Both the position numbers and the translations under genes were made by a program. This document shows, in pieces, positions 1 to 12,581 of a stretch of DNA of 64,000 bases (its first letter is position 1; every line of letters begins with the position of its first letter). This DNA comes from Bifidobacterium sp. ESL0728 (GTDB taxonomy: Bacteria; Actinomycetota; Actinomycetes; Actinomycetales; Bifidobacteriaceae), in assembly GCF_029392015.1 (NCBI RefSeq), contig NZ_CP113925.1, positions 1,426,001 to 1,490,000 of the forward strand, read 5' to 3'. The notes beneath the pieces are model-generated. The model was not told the DNA's origin. It made no database searches and was given only the letters and a program-made list of their open reading frames with translations.

Positions 1-122
1 AACTCATTAAATCCATTGCAAAGTTTCCCGAAATACGGCGTAAGTGCATGTTTTGCGTCGCAACCACTCCCTAAAATCGTGATTTAGTTTGTTCGTGCCA
101 GAAAATACAAGTGAGGAAGTCG

Positions 123-917
123 ATGGCCAAAGAGAAAAAGGCGAAGAAAGACAAGAAAAAAGGCCCGAAAGTCATTACTCAGATTCGCCAGATCTATAAG
201 TACACCCATGCGGAAGACAAGTCACTCCCCTGGCTTTTGGCAGGTGCGTTCCTGCTGCCGGTCGTGATCGGTGTCATCGTCGGTCTACTCATGCATTGGG
301 GCTGGCTTACCTGGATCTTCATGATGATCCTGCTGGTGATGGTCGGCGTGCTGCTCTTCACCATGACGCTGACCAATCGTTCGGACAAGGTCGGCTATGC
401 CAAGCTCGAGGGCCGGCCGGGTGCCGCCATCAGCGTGCTCAGCAATATCAACAAGGCTGGCTACAGCTTCCCTCAGACCCCGGTATGGATCGATCCGAAG
501 ACCAAAGAGGCCATATGGCGAGGAACCGGATACAACGGCGTCTACCTGCTGGCCGAGGGGAGCGTAAGCCATACGAAACGCCCGTTGGAACGTCAAAAAC
601 AAGCCATCAAAGGTGTAACCGCAGGAAGCGACATCCCCGTCTTTTCGATATCAGTAGGAACCGAAGAAGGACAGGTACGGCTCAAGGACCTGCGCAAGAC
701 GGTGCTCAAGTGCAAAAGTTATGAGACCATTGAACACAGATTCGCTTTCATGAACAAGATTCATCCTCGTCGTCGCTTCGTACTTACCAAGGAGCAGCTT
801 GAAACACTGAACGGTCGCCTGCACACCCTTCAGGAGAAGCGCGGCCTAGGCATTCCCAAGGGCATGGACCCGATGCGCCCGCAACATATCAGCCGCAGAG
901 CCATGCGCGGCCGGTGA
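123..917 (+). CDS. DUF4191 family membrane protein
   Basis: Function unknown. A very basic N-terminus rich in Lys (about residues 1-25) is followed by two closely spaced membrane segments (about 45-90) and a soluble C-terminal half ending in a basic Arg/His tail. This layout matches the actinobacterial DUF4191 family, which is usually next to glnA, as here. I start at ATG 123 rather than the upstream in-frame GTG at 111, because GAGGAA at 113-118 makes a properly spaced ribosome binding site for the ATG and would lie inside the longer reading frame. A terminator follows immediately, so it is probably transcribed separately from glnA. Confidence 0.85.
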   Translation: MAKEKKAKKDKKKGPKVITQIRQIYKYTHAEDKSLPWLLAGAFLLPVVIGVIVGLLMHWGWLTWIFMMILLVMVGVLLFTMTLTNRSDKVGYAKLEGRPGAAISVLSNINKAGYSFPQTPVWIDPKTKEAIWRGTGYNGVYLLAEGSVSHTKRPLERQKQAIKGVTAGSDIPVFSISVGTEEGQVRLKDLRKTVLKCKSYETIEHRFAFMNKIHPRRRFVLTKEQLETLNGRLHTLQEKRGLGIPKGMDPMRPQHISRRAMRGR

Positions 918-923
918 TTCAAT

Positions 924-955
924 CCTCTCGTGACCAAATCGCGAGAGGTTTTTTC
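924..955 (+). terminator. rho-independent terminator after the DUF4191 gene
   Basis: CCTCTCG (924-930) pairs with CGAGAGG (942-948), and a run of T follows at 949-954. It sits just after the stop codon of the DUF4191 gene and separates it from glnA. Confidence 0.8.
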
Positions 956-1092
956 ATTTCAATTTCCCTGATAATTCAACGAATTCCAATTAAAAATCAT
1001 CGTCCGAAACATATTCGTAACTCAATGCGCGACCTCTGGAAACTCATTACCTTACACTTGGACATTGTTAGCACAACGAAAGGAGCGGTCCA

Positions 1093-2529
1093 TTGACTGC
1101 ACTCGAAACGAAGGAAGACCTCGAAGCCCTCATCAACACGGAAGGCGTGGAATACATCTCCGTGCGCTTCACCGACCTCTTAGGCGGTCAGCAGCACTTC
1201 ACGGTGCCGGCAAGTGAATTCCTCAAGGACGCGTTCACCGACGGAGAGCCGTTCGACGGATCATCCATCCGTGGCTTCCAAGCCATCGAGAACTCTGATA
1301 TGAAGCTGGTTCCGGATGTGTCCACCGCTTTCCTCGATCCGTTCCGCAAGCACAAGACACTCGTTGTAGCCCATTCGGTGGTCGACCCGATCACCATGGA
1401 ACCCTATTCGCGCGACCCGCGTCAGGTGGCCGCCAAGGCCGAAGCCTACATCAAGGCGACCGGCGTGGCCGACACTGCCTGCTTCGCCCCCGAGGCCGAA
1501 TTCTTCCTCTTCGATTCCGTCCGTTACGAGAACACGATGCAGCGTTCCTTCTATGAAGTCGATTCCGTCGAGGCACCATGGAACACCGGCGCCGAAGTCG
1601 AGGCCGACGGCTCGGCCAATGTCGGTTTCAAGAACCGCGTCAAGGGCGGCTACTTCCCTCCGGCCCCGCAGGACCACAACCAGGACCTGCGCGACGACAT
1701 GGTCGCCAACCTTCAGAAGGTCGGCCTGATTCTCGAACGCAGCCACCACGAGGTCGGCGGCGCAGGCCAACAGGAGATCAACTATCGTTTCAACACCCTG
1801 CAGCACGCCGGTGATGACCTGCAGAAATACAAGTACGTCGTGCACGAAACCGCTTTCGAGGCAGGCAAGGCCGTGACCTTCATGCCCAAGCCCATCGCCG
1901 GCGACAACGGCACCGGCATGCACTGCCACCAGTCGCTGTGGAAGGACGGCAAGCCGCTCTTCTACGACGAGAATGGCTACGGCGGCCTTTCCGACATCGC
2001 CCGCTGGTACATCGGCGGCCTGATCAAGCACGCCTCCTCGGTGCTCGCCTTCACCAACCCGTCGCTCAACTCTTACAAGCGCCTGGTGCCCGGCTATGAA
2101 GCCCCGACGAACCTCGTCTACTCGGCTCGCAACCGTTCGGCCGCCATCCGCATCCCATTCGCCGGCACCGCTCCTGCGGCCAAGCGCATCGAGTTCCGCG
2201 TCCCCGATCCTTCCTGCAACCCGTTCCTCGCCTTCTCGGCCCAGCTGATGGCCGGCATGGACGGCGTCTTGAACCACATCGAGCCCCCTGCCCCTGTCGA
2301 CAAGGACGTCTACGAACTGCCGCCAGAGGAGCTGGACAACATGAAGCACGTTCCGGCCTCGCTGGGCGAAGCGATGGACGCGCTCGAAGAAGACAACGAC
2401 TTCCTGACCGCCGGCGACGTCTTCACCACCGACCTCATTGACACCTGGGTCTCCCTGAAACGCGACGAAATCGACCAGCAGCGTCTGGCCCCGACCCCGC
2501 TTGAATACGAGCTCTACTTCAACTGCTGA
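1093..2529 (+). CDS. glnA: Type I glutamine synthetase
   Basis: ATP-dependent condensation of glutamate and ammonia to glutamine, the main ammonia-assimilating step; cytoplasmic dodecamer. The 478-residue length is normal for GSI-beta. Visible motifs include the N-terminal beta-grasp with DGSSIRGF, the Mg/glutamate-binding EAEFFLFD, the ATP-site stretch around [10 protein letters not shown], and [16 protein letters not shown]. Tyr407 in the segment VYELPPEE is the conserved adenylylation site, so post-translational control by GlnE is likely. The start is TTG at 1093, preceded by AAAGGAG at 1079-1085. The 137-bp gap upstream contains a possible GlnR-like element. A terminator follows the gene. 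Confidence 0.97.
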   Translation: MTALETKEDLEALINTEGVEYISVRFTDLLGGQQHFTVPASEFLKDAFTDGEPFDGSSIRGFQAIENSDMKLVPDVSTAFLDPFRKHKTLVVAHSVVDPITMEPYSRDPRQVAAKAEAYIKATGVADTACFAPEAEFFLFDSVRYENTMQRSFYEVDSVEAPWNTGAEVEADGSANVGFKNRVKGGYFPPAPQDHNQDLRDDMVANLQKVGLILERSHHEVGGAGQQEINYRFNTLQHAGDDLQKYKYVVHETAFEAGKAVTFMPKPIAGDNGTGMHCHQSLWKDGKPLFYDENGYGGLSDIARWYIGGLIKHASSVLAFTNPSLNSYKRLVPGYEAPTNLVYSARNRSAAIRIPFAGTAPAAKRIEFRVPDPSCNPFLAFSAQLMAGMDGVLNHIEPPAPVDKDVYELPPEELDNMKHVPASLGEAMDALEEDNDFLTAGDVFTTDLIDTWVSLKRDEIDQQRLAPTPLEYELYFNC

Positions 2530-2576
2530 GATTCTCCGGTCCTTAAGGTTTCAGGACTGAAGGTTCATGTTTTAAG

Positions 2577-2613
2577 GGCTGCCGCATCAAGGATTGTGAT
2601 GTGACAGCCTTTT
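2577..2613 (+). terminator. rho-independent terminator after glnA
   Basis: GGCTGCCGCATCA (2577-2589) pairs, with two mismatches, with TGATGTGACAGCC (2597-2609), and a short T run follows. Confidence 0.6.
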
Positions 2614-2679
2614 GACATGGACAAATTCGATTCCAAGTTTAGTATGCGGGATTTGATAGATTGGTCCATAATATTTATA

Positions 2680-2700
2680 ATTTGATAATTATTATCAAAT
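2680..2700. promoter_or_regulatory. Perfect AT-rich palindrome, candidate operator
   Basis: Two 10-bp arms, ATTTGATAAT and ATTATCAAAT, are separated by a single T. A further half-site, ATTTGATAGA, lies at 2651-2660. The palindrome ends 17 bp before the ribosome binding site of the zinc-ribbon gene, where a repressor or activator could act. The regulator is unknown. Confidence 0.45.
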
Positions 2701-2732
2701 AACGCTACTTCATATCGGAGGAAGGGCCAATC

Positions 2733-3680
2733 TTGAGATTCTGCAACAATTGCGGAAAGCCATTGCCAAGTGGCACAGAATTCTGTCAAAACTGCGGGGT
2801 CCGACAGCCCGATACACCGCTTCCACCGTTGCCACCGCTGCCGCCGGTACCCATTCCAACCCCTCTTGAGTCGAAACACAGCAATGACGACGACTTGCAA
2901 GATCAACCCTGCGAACCTCCAACCCAATCGAGTGAAACCCAGCATACATCTAACAAACAGACGAAATCCAAACAGACAAAATCAAACAAAGTCCAGCCAA
3001 ACAAACATTACGAATCAACCGGCAAGGATAAAAAGAAAAACAGACATCCCATCATCATAACCATTATTGCGGCAGGCCTGGTGGCACTAGTTATTCTGCT
3101 TGCCACCTTCCTCATTCCAAAGCCTTCCGACAATCAGCCCAAGCTTGAAGGCAAACCCGGGGCGCCGGCTGGTGTATGGACAATGAACATCAAGGCACGT
3201 GGAGCCTCAATCAGGGCGATAAACCTCAAAGTGAAACAAGACGGCAACGCACAATTGGATGTCCTCAACCAGCCGATGGCCACAGGAAGATTGGTGTTGC
3301 AGAACTATGATGCAACAGCAATCACCTATAACGTCAATGATCTTGTAATTGTCGACACCAGATTGGCTGCATCGTCACAGAACACCTCCGCTTCGATCAC
3401 CATTCCCAGAAGAGGAATCGAAGGCACATGGAAAGTTCAAATGCAGTTGAAGGGTACCGTTCCCCTCGAATACGCCATGAATGTCCGCAAGAACAACACC
3501 ATCCTGTACACATGGAAGAACCCTCTGCAGTCAGGTTCCACCAACGGCAGATGGCAACAGACCGGCGCCAAAAACGGGAAGAAAACATATTCCGCCACGC
3601 TGCCGACGCAGATCATGCCAATCGACCCTGATCTTCCCACTCTTTATGGTTCGCTGGCCTTCGAAATCCCCGATCGCTAA
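2733..3680 (+). CDS. Zinc-ribbon single-pass membrane protein
   Basis: Unknown function. The N-terminus holds a zinc ribbon with two CxxC pairs (CNNCGKPL and CQNCGVRQ, residues 4-24). A Pro-rich stretch and a long Lys/Gln/Ser/Thr linker follow, then one membrane segment (about residues 109-132, HPIIITIIAAGL onward), then an extracytoplasmic domain of about 180 residues. The arrangement of cytoplasmic zinc ribbon, linker, helix and exported beta-rich domain is common in Gram-positive envelope proteins. The start is TTG at 2733, chosen because GGAGGAAG lies at 2717-2724. The codons are more A-rich than those of glnA. A palindromic operator candidate lies directly upstream. Confidence 0.75.
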   Translation: MRFCNNCGKPLPSGTEFCQNCGVRQPDTPLPPLPPLPPVPIPTPLESKHSNDDDLQDQPCEPPTQSSETQHTSNKQTKSKQTKSNKVQPNKHYESTGKDKKKNRHPIIITIIAAGLVALVILLATFLIPKPSDNQPKLEGKPGAPAGVWTMNIKARGASIRAINLKVKQDGNAQLDVLNQPMATGRLVLQNYDATAITYNVNDLVIVDTRLAASSQNTSASITIPRRGIEGTWKVQMQLKGTVPLEYAMNVRKNNTILYTWKNPLQSGSTNGRWQQTGAKNGKKTYSATLPTQIMPIDPDLPTLYGSLAFEIPDR

Positions 3681-3691
3681 TCACGCGGATA

Positions 3692-4390
3692 TCAATCTGT
3701 ATCCCTGCAAACTGTCACTGATTCCGACTTGACAAGTCCAGCTGCAATAAACGCCCGCGCATAAATCGCTCGGACGGTTTCCTGCTTGCACCGATTATAA
3801 TCCGATACCAAACCTCCTACAGCGGTGGTATGACTCGCCGCCTCGCTTTTAACGGCACGATACAAATTTCTATCATCGGCATTGTTCCGAAGCCAGTTAC
3901 GGAATATGAGATGTCGTATGGCCTCAGGCGATCCGAGCGACCATACATGCAGGTTGCAGGATGGCGCGTCACCGCGAAGCATACGATGCCCATACCACCA
4001 CGGCTCTCGGATAACCAGCCGGAATCCGGCATTTTCAAGTGCAGGAATGTACATACTTTCATCATTGGAATCAGCGACGATGAGATCGATGTCGATTATC
4101 GGCTTGGCGGCCAGACTCGGCACCGAGGTGGAACCGATATGTTCGATGGTCAACACACGAAAACCAAGAGCTTCAACGATTGTCTTCCGCAATTGTTCGA
4201 AAAGTGCGGGCCATGATGGATCGTAGGGTACGACGGCAATGTCACGTCGATGTTCCACTCCATCGACAAAGGGCGATTGCCCTTCAGGGTCAGGAGCATC
4301 ATCAAACGTTACTATAGCCTTTCGCAACGCTGCCGAATTCCAGCGCCCATTTTGATTGGTTTCCACATGACTCTTCCTTGTATCTGCCAT
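3692..4390 (-). CDS. GrpB family (UPF0157) nucleotidyltransferase-fold protein
   Basis: The core beginning VVPYDPSWPALFEQL and the motif IEHIGSTSVPSLAAKPIIDIDLIV (residues about 80-105) identify the GrpB/UPF0157 family, a minimal nucleotidyltransferase fold with the GS and DxD-like metal-binding residues present. The substrate is not known; some relatives are fused to CoaE. The first 50 residues are a non-conserved extension. The ATG overlaps the stop of the upstream mrp gene (ATGA), so the two are translationally coupled. It converges on the zinc-ribbon gene with an 11-bp gap. Confidence 0.8.
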   Translation of the reverse strand: MADTRKSHVETNQNGRWNSAALRKAIVTFDDAPDPEGQSPFVDGVEHRRDIAVVPYDPSWPALFEQLRKTIVEALGFRVLTIEHIGSTSVPSLAAKPIIDIDLIVADSNDESMYIPALENAGFRLVIREPWWYGHRMLRGDAPSCNLHVWSLGSPEAIRHLIFRNWLRNNADDRNLYRAVKSEAASHTTAVGGLVSDYNRCKQETVRAIYARAFIAAGLVKSESVTVCRDTD

Positions 4391-5523
4391 CAGGAAGTCT
4401 CCCCCATTAATTGGGTCGCCAAGTCCTTGAATACACCTGCAACCGGTGTTGATGCGAGAGAACCATCAGGATTGAGGACGGCTGGCCGACCTGAATCGTC
4501 GACTTCACGGATTTCAGGCTGGAACGGAAGCTGAGTCAGAAGTGGAACATCATAGCCGAGAGCCTCGGTCAATTGATCGGAAACACGCTGGCCACCACCT
4601 TCGCCAAAGATGCACAGACGCTCGCCTTTGTGATCGAAATAGCTCATGTTCTCCACCACACCGCGTACCTTCATCGGCACCTGCAAGGCGACCAAACCGG
4701 AGCGTACGGCCACATCGGAGGCGCTGGGCTGCGGGGTCGTGACGACTATCAGCTCGGCATTGGGCAATGCCTGAGCAACCGAGATGGCCATATCGCCCGT
4801 GCCAGGAGCCAAGTCGAGCAGCAGCACATCAGGGCTTCCCCACCATACATCGGCGAGGAACTGCTCGAGCGAGCGTTGCAGACGCGGCCCACGCCAGAGA
4901 ATCGCTCGGTCGGCCCCGGCGAACATCCCGATGGAAATCATTTTGACACCCCAGGCGACCACCGGCATCAACATGCCGTTAAGGTCGGTCGGGCGTGTCT
5001 TCACGCCAAAGAGCGACGGCAGCGAAAAACCGTAAATATCGGCATCGATCGCCGCCGTGTCGTAGCCAAGCGCCGAGAAGGTGGCTGCAAGGTTCGCGGT
5101 GACCGATGACTTGCCCACGCCGCCTTTGCCGGAGGCTATGGCGAAGATACGGGTTTTCGTGCCGGGCTTGTTGAAGGGGTTCTGCCGACGTTCCGCTTTG
5201 AGTTCGCCGACCAGCTTCTCAAGCTTCTCACGGCTCATCGAGCTGATTTCGATTTTGGGCGTGAGCTTCGCGCCGGGATAGGTGAGCACGGCCTGCGTGA
5301 TGCGTTCGCTGATGGTCTTGGAAAGCGGACAACCCGGCACCGTAAGTTCGACATGGACGGTGACGTCGTAGACGTTGTCGTCCGTGCCTGATTTGACCGC
5401 TTTGACAGCTGGAATCATGCCCAAATCGGTGACGGAACGACCAAGTTCAGGGTCGATGACATGGCTCAGACGTTCATAAACCTGTTGTTCAATCCGATGT
5501 TCAATCGTGCCGTTATCCGTCAT
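4390..5523 (-). CDS. mrp: Mrp/NBP35 family P-loop ATPase, iron-sulfur carrier
   Basis: Predicted ATP-dependent scaffold or carrier for Fe-S clusters in the cytosol. It has an N-terminal MIP18/DUF59 domain (about residues 10-95, with VIDPELGRSVTDLGM) followed by the MinD-like ATPase domain with the deviant Walker A GKGGVGKSS near residue 132 and DADIYGFSLPS. Total length is 377 residues. I start at the ATG at 5523, which has GGAAGG 5 bases upstream; a longer in-frame start exists at 5643 but has no site and no conserved residues. Where many homologues carry CxxC after ENMSYF, this protein reads DHKGERLCIFGEGGG with a single Cys. Confidence 0.9.
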   Translation of the reverse strand: MTDNGTIEHRIEQQVYERLSHVIDPELGRSVTDLGMIPAVKAVKSGTDDNVYDVTVHVELTVPGCPLSKTISERITQAVLTYPGAKLTPKIEISSMSREKLEKLVGELKAERRQNPFNKPGTKTRIFAIASGKGGVGKSSVTANLAATFSALGYDTAAIDADIYGFSLPSLFGVKTRPTDLNGMLMPVVAWGVKMISIGMFAGADRAILWRGPRLQRSLEQFLADVWWGSPDVLLLDLAPGTGDMAISVAQALPNAELIVVTTPQPSASDVAVRSGLVALQVPMKVRGVVENMSYFDHKGERLCIFGEGGGQRVSDQLTEALGYDVPLLTQLPFQPEIREVDDSGRPAVLNPDGSLASTPVAGVFKDLATQLMGETS

Positions 5524-5776
5524 CGTACCTTCCTTTCCACTCGCCTTCCACTGTATCGTTTCCTCAGACGGCTCGCCAGTACCTTTTTGTATCACACAAC
5601 AGAAAGCGCGAAGTCTATTGCAAAGCCGTCTTCGGTAGGCCAAACCCTACTCGCAAGCAGTCTTCCGAAATCCGCAACCTCCTGTGTCATTGACACCGAC
5701 GAATATTCGAAATCAAAGAACTTCTAAAGGTCACTTTGGAACCATATCTTCAACTTCAACAGCGAAAACTACGGAT

Positions 5777-8671
<2,895 letters not shown>

Positions 8672-8793
8672 TCATGTCGGGAAAGCAAGCAACGTTCGGA
8701 CTGCTCAGAACCGGCTTACGAAACACCACGCTCGAATATGGCACGTCCAAAAGTCAGGTACCAAACCAATCAAGAGACATAAGAAGTCATGGT

Positions 8794-11700
8794 TTATGCA
8801 TTGAGCGAACGCAGGAACTGCGCCTGTGCCATATCCATGCCGTCGTCGGCACTGTCATCCATTCTTGCCGCCGCCACCGAAAGAGTACGCGCCGGCACGA
8901 AAAGCGCCTTATCCACGCATATACGGGCCGCGTCACGCACGATGTCGCCGACCTCGGTATGCGGCCAGACCGGCAGATCATGGGAGACGAGCACCTGCTG
9001 GGCTGCCTCGAAGGATACCGGCACGAGAATGCACTGGGATTGCGCGCGTGCCAGCAATTCCTGAAGTTCGCCGTCAAGCGAGCCAATCTTTCCCGGTGAG
9101 ATATGTTCGCTCATGATGTAACTGGCGGCAGCCACATCGAAATCGCCAAGCATCCATTCCGCATAGGCCAGACGGTAATAGGCATACGCCGCATCATCAC
9201 GGTCAAGCGAGACACGCAAAGCGTTCAGGCAGGCGGCACGGGCGGAATTCCAATCCTCTTCGCGCGCCAGCTGAACGGCAAGCCTCATATGAGAAAGCGG
9301 GTAGGCCGGAGCGTAAGAAACCATCTGGTTCAAATGCGGCAGCGCGGCCTTCGCGCCCTGCAATTGGGCGAGCACATCGGCCAGTTCCATATGGGCATAG
9401 AAAAGATTGTCTGGGATAAGCACGGTGTTCTCATCGCTGGTGGCGAAAAGACGGTTATAGACCACACGTTCAGCATACGAGTTGAAATAACGCGGGGCGC
9501 CGGTCGGCGCATAGAGCGCGTCCACTTTCTCGACGGCCTCTTCGAGGCTTGTAATGGCCTGATCGACTTGGCCTGAAAACAGCAGATCACGCGCTTTGAC
9601 GCGCTCGGCATCCAGATCTTTGGCAATGGTGAAATTGAGATCCGGGGTATCCACTCCGTCAATCAAGGCGCTGCTCACGCTTGGTGCAAGCTTCTTCAAT
9701 TCGGGGTCACCATTGGCGTCGACAATCGCCATGGCCTGCTGGGCCTTGGTGACGCTGGGCAGAGTGCTGTCTTCGGCGATCCGGTGGAAATCACTCACCG
9801 CACGCTGCAACAGGTCGGCCCGTTGGATGGAAAGCCCAGTGATGTTGTCGGTGCCAAGCACACGCCTGGCGTCGCCATCGATTGACGCGTCTGCGAGCTC
9901 CGGTTCCTCCTGGCTCCCCAGAGGGGAGAAACGCTTGTCGCGTAAGGTGAACTGCGGATTGGCGTTGCGAGGCATAACACCAACGATGTTGAGCGAGGCG
10001 CCGAACTTACGGTAGGTCTCGATGGGATGATCCAACCCATCGGAGGCGATGGCGCGCATGAACTCTTCGCGGGTGAAGGTGACGGTCGCCATATTGTACG
10101 CAGTAGGCCCGCTTCGCAACACCGCTAGAGGGTCGTTGCCGTCGGTTCCGTCACCGTTTTCAGTATCGTCTTCAATATCGGTTTGTTGGTCACCCTGCGG
10201 CACCGACATGGCGATGCTATCGAGGTCGACGCCTTTCATCAGATCGGCGAATTGGGCATCGATCTGTGCCTCGTCGACGTGAGAATCGTCGCTCGTGGCT
10301 TCATCGTCGGAACTTTGAATTTGAGACGGATTCGGATTTTTGAGTTTGCCATCATTGTGCCCATCCACACCGTCAGCATCGGCCATATTCGTGCCGTCCC
10401 CATTATCCGAGGCAACGTTGCCTTCTGGATTGCGAGGTGATTGAGAAGATGGCGGGACTTGCGCCGCACTGGTCGGGTTCGTTCCCCGTCCTTCAGTGCT
10501 CGGATCGGCATGGTTCTGCGGGCTATCGTCATTTTGAGGTTCGGAAGAATTGTCTGTCGCCGCCCCCTCGGGATTTTGAACCGAAGGCGAAGCAAAAGGC
10601 ATGGAATCGTGACCAGCCGCCACGGCACCGGCCTGCGACGGATCACCGTGGATATCGCCGTCCTTGGGATCGGCTTTCGAACTTCCCCTTCTCATATCCC
10701 CGCCGGGCATGCGTTCGAAAGCGCCCAGAGCCTGTGCCATCAGTTTGGAAATCGCGGAATCCTGCTGTTCTACCGCCTCTTCCAGCCCCATGGAATCGAT
10801 GCGGATGGAGACGTTTTGGATACTTTCATCGGCGCCGAAGCACAGTGCGGCGATCATCAGGCCGACACGCAGATTGTATCGTTCACTCATGGCCGTACGT
10901 TCGTTGTCGCTTAGAGCCACCCATGTATGACGTTGCGAGTCGTATCTGCTGGTGGGCATCATGGTGCGCCCGGCGGTGGTGAAAGCCACTGCGACATTGC
11001 CAAGTTCCAGATTGGAACGGAATTCGGTATCGAAACGGTACGGCACCCGTATCTGCCGCAATAGGGTTGAGAGAGCCTGGCGATAGACCCATTCGCCACG
11101 AGAAGCTGGGCCAGAAACTCGTGCAGAAGAAACACCGTCATCACCATCGTCTTCGCCGGGAGCATTTGCGGCGATACGGTCTGCGGCCTGTCCTGCTATC
11201 CCGATCATTCGTGATAATGAAACGGAACTGGACTCACCCAGGTCCGTGCCCTCTTTCGGCAAAGGTTTCAATGCCATTAATGCCGGATTTTCGAGCAGCG
11301 CATGGTCGATCTGTGCCGCCTGAGCACGGGTGACGGTATCCTCGATCGGCAGCGCGCCGGTGTGCGCGTTATGCTCAAGCCAAACGCTGACCGAGGCGAA
11401 ACGGTTCAGATTGCCTTCGATGTTCAAAGCTTCAAGAGCCGGGGCGAGATTGAGGGAGTCGTCCCAGGTAAAGAAATAGGCACCGGAATAGCTGGAAGTA
11501 TAGAGGTGCAAAGGTTCCGCCCCATGAACGGCCTCGAGTCCGGCCGACGGTTTCAAAGCCCCCGATTCGCGCATCAGATCGGCAAAATAATCCTCAAGCC
11601 CAGAGACGCGCAGACCATGTGTCCTGGCTTCCAGGCTGTCGCGCACGCTGCGGCGAATCGCACCGAGCGGCGCCTCACGGTTGAGCCTGCGAAAGATATT

Positions 11701-12531
11701 GCCGGCGCCGAAACCGATAAGCTGTCCGCCGATCTGCGGAAGCATGTAGGTGGCGAAGAAAGCGATGGCCATCGCATCCCGGTACTCCAGATTGAGTCTC
11801 AGATTCTCGGGCAGGCGGTAACGCATCTGCTCCAAGGTATAGCAGTTGCCGCGCTTGAGCCAGGAGGCGAGCCAGGTCATCTGGCCGAACATGTCACGGC
11901 CGACGATGCCGCCCTGCACCACATCGATGCCACGGCCCTCACCAACATCACCGTTCCCCTCGGAAGATGCCGCCTTAACGCGGGAATTTTGAACGGTCTC
12001 GGGAGATGTTGCGGATTCGCCTGTCTTGCCTCCCCGCATCCTGCTGTCGTTCGAAAGCGAAAAATCGCCTTCTTTGCCAAAGACCAATGCGGGATCGACA
12101 TCGTGGGTGTCCATCTGCGGATCACCGCCCAAAAACACGCGTCCCTTGCCGTCGACCAAAGCGACCTGGCAGAATTCATTCGGGGCAAGAAACACTCCGA
12201 GAGCGAAAAATCGTCCATCGAGCTGCGGAAGTTGCGCCCATCCCAGCGAAATTCCGCCCGGCACATCGGGAAAATCTTCAAAAATACGACGTTTGACCAT
12301 CGGCCCCAGCTGGATGGCACGTTCGAAAAGCTCCTGCATCATGGCGCTTGTTTTGGTTTTGCCCTGTGACCGCGACGACGAAGCCGAACCGGCATCATTG
12401 ACATCATGCCTCGAAACACCGCTGCCCACCAACGTATTCACACGATGCGCGATACCGCGAGCCGACTCAACAAACCTTCCAAAACGCGAAGAAGAGGCGA
12501 AATCATGCAAATGCTGTGTGAAATTGGACAT
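8794..12531 (-). CDS. Very large tetratricopeptide-repeat protein
   Basis: 1245 residues, function unknown. The C-terminal third looks like TPR helices, for example the segments around AKDLDAERVKARDLLFSGQ, LPDNLFYAHMELADVLAQL and YPLSHMRLAVQLAREEDWNSARAAC. The N-terminal half is a mixed globular region with no motif I recognise. Residues about 635-790 form a low-complexity, Asp/Ser/Asn-rich hydrophilic linker. There is no signal peptide or membrane segment, so it is probably cytoplasmic. The gene starts at ATG 12531, with no convincing ribosome binding site, and is divergent from the membrane protein gene at 12582 across a 50-bp gap, so the two probably share a control region. Confidence 0.75.
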   Translation of the reverse strand: MSNFTQHLHDFASSSRFGRFVESARGIAHRVNTLVGSGVSRHDVNDAGSASSSRSQGKTKTSAMMQELFERAIQLGPMVKRRIFEDFPDVPGGISLGWAQLPQLDGRFFALGVFLAPNEFCQVALVDGKGRVFLGGDPQMDTHDVDPALVFGKEGDFSLSNDSRMRGGKTGESATSPETVQNSRVKAASSEGNGDVGEGRGIDVVQGGIVGRDMFGQMTWLASWLKRGNCYTLEQMRYRLPENLRLNLEYRDAMAIAFFATYMLPQIGGQLIGFGAGNIFRRLNREAPLGAIRRSVRDSLEARTHGLRVSGLEDYFADLMRESGALKPSAGLEAVHGAEPLHLYTSSYSGAYFFTWDDSLNLAPALEALNIEGNLNRFASVSVWLEHNAHTGALPIEDTVTRAQAAQIDHALLENPALMALKPLPKEGTDLGESSSVSLSRMIGIAGQAADRIAANAPGEDDGDDGVSSARVSGPASRGEWVYRQALSTLLRQIRVPYRFDTEFRSNLELGNVAVAFTTAGRTMMPTSRYDSQRHTWVALSDNERTAMSERYNLRVGLMIAALCFGADESIQNVSIRIDSMGLEEAVEQQDSAISKLMAQALGAFERMPGGDMRRGSSKADPKDGDIHGDPSQAGAVAAGHDSMPFASPSVQNPEGAATDNSSEPQNDDSPQNHADPSTEGRGTNPTSAAQVPPSSQSPRNPEGNVASDNGDGTNMADADGVDGHNDGKLKNPNPSQIQSSDDEATSDDSHVDEAQIDAQFADLMKGVDLDSIAMSVPQGDQQTDIEDDTENGDGTDGNDPLAVLRSGPTAYNMATVTFTREEFMRAIASDGLDHPIETYRKFGASLNIVGVMPRNANPQFTLRDKRFSPLGSQEEPELADASIDGDARRVLGTDNITGLSIQRADLLQRAVSDFHRIAEDSTLPSVTKAQQAMAIVDANGDPELKKLAPSVSSALIDGVDTPDLNFTIAKDLDAERVKARDLLFSGQVDQAITSLEEAVEKVDALYAPTGAPRYFNSYAERVVYNRLFATSDENTVLIPDNLFYAHMELADVLAQLQGAKAALPHLNQMVSYAPAYPLSHMRLAVQLAREEDWNSARAACLNALRVSLDRDDAAYAYYRLAYAEWMLGDFDVAAASYIMSEHISPGKIGSLDGELQELLARAQSQCILVPVSFEAAQQVLVSHDLPVWPHTEVGDIVRDAARICVDKALFVPARTLSVAAARMDDSADDGMDMAQAQFLRSLNA

Positions 12532-12581
12532 GTGAATAATTGTTTCAATTCAGCCAGACATAAAGCTTATAGAATAAACAT

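Noticed and set aside
111..122. GTG at 111 as the start of the DUF4191 gene
   Set aside because: It would place the ribosome binding site of ATG 123 inside the coding sequence.
1261..2349. Minus-strand open frame inside glnA
   Set aside because: Shadow of a perfectly conserved glutamine synthetase gene.
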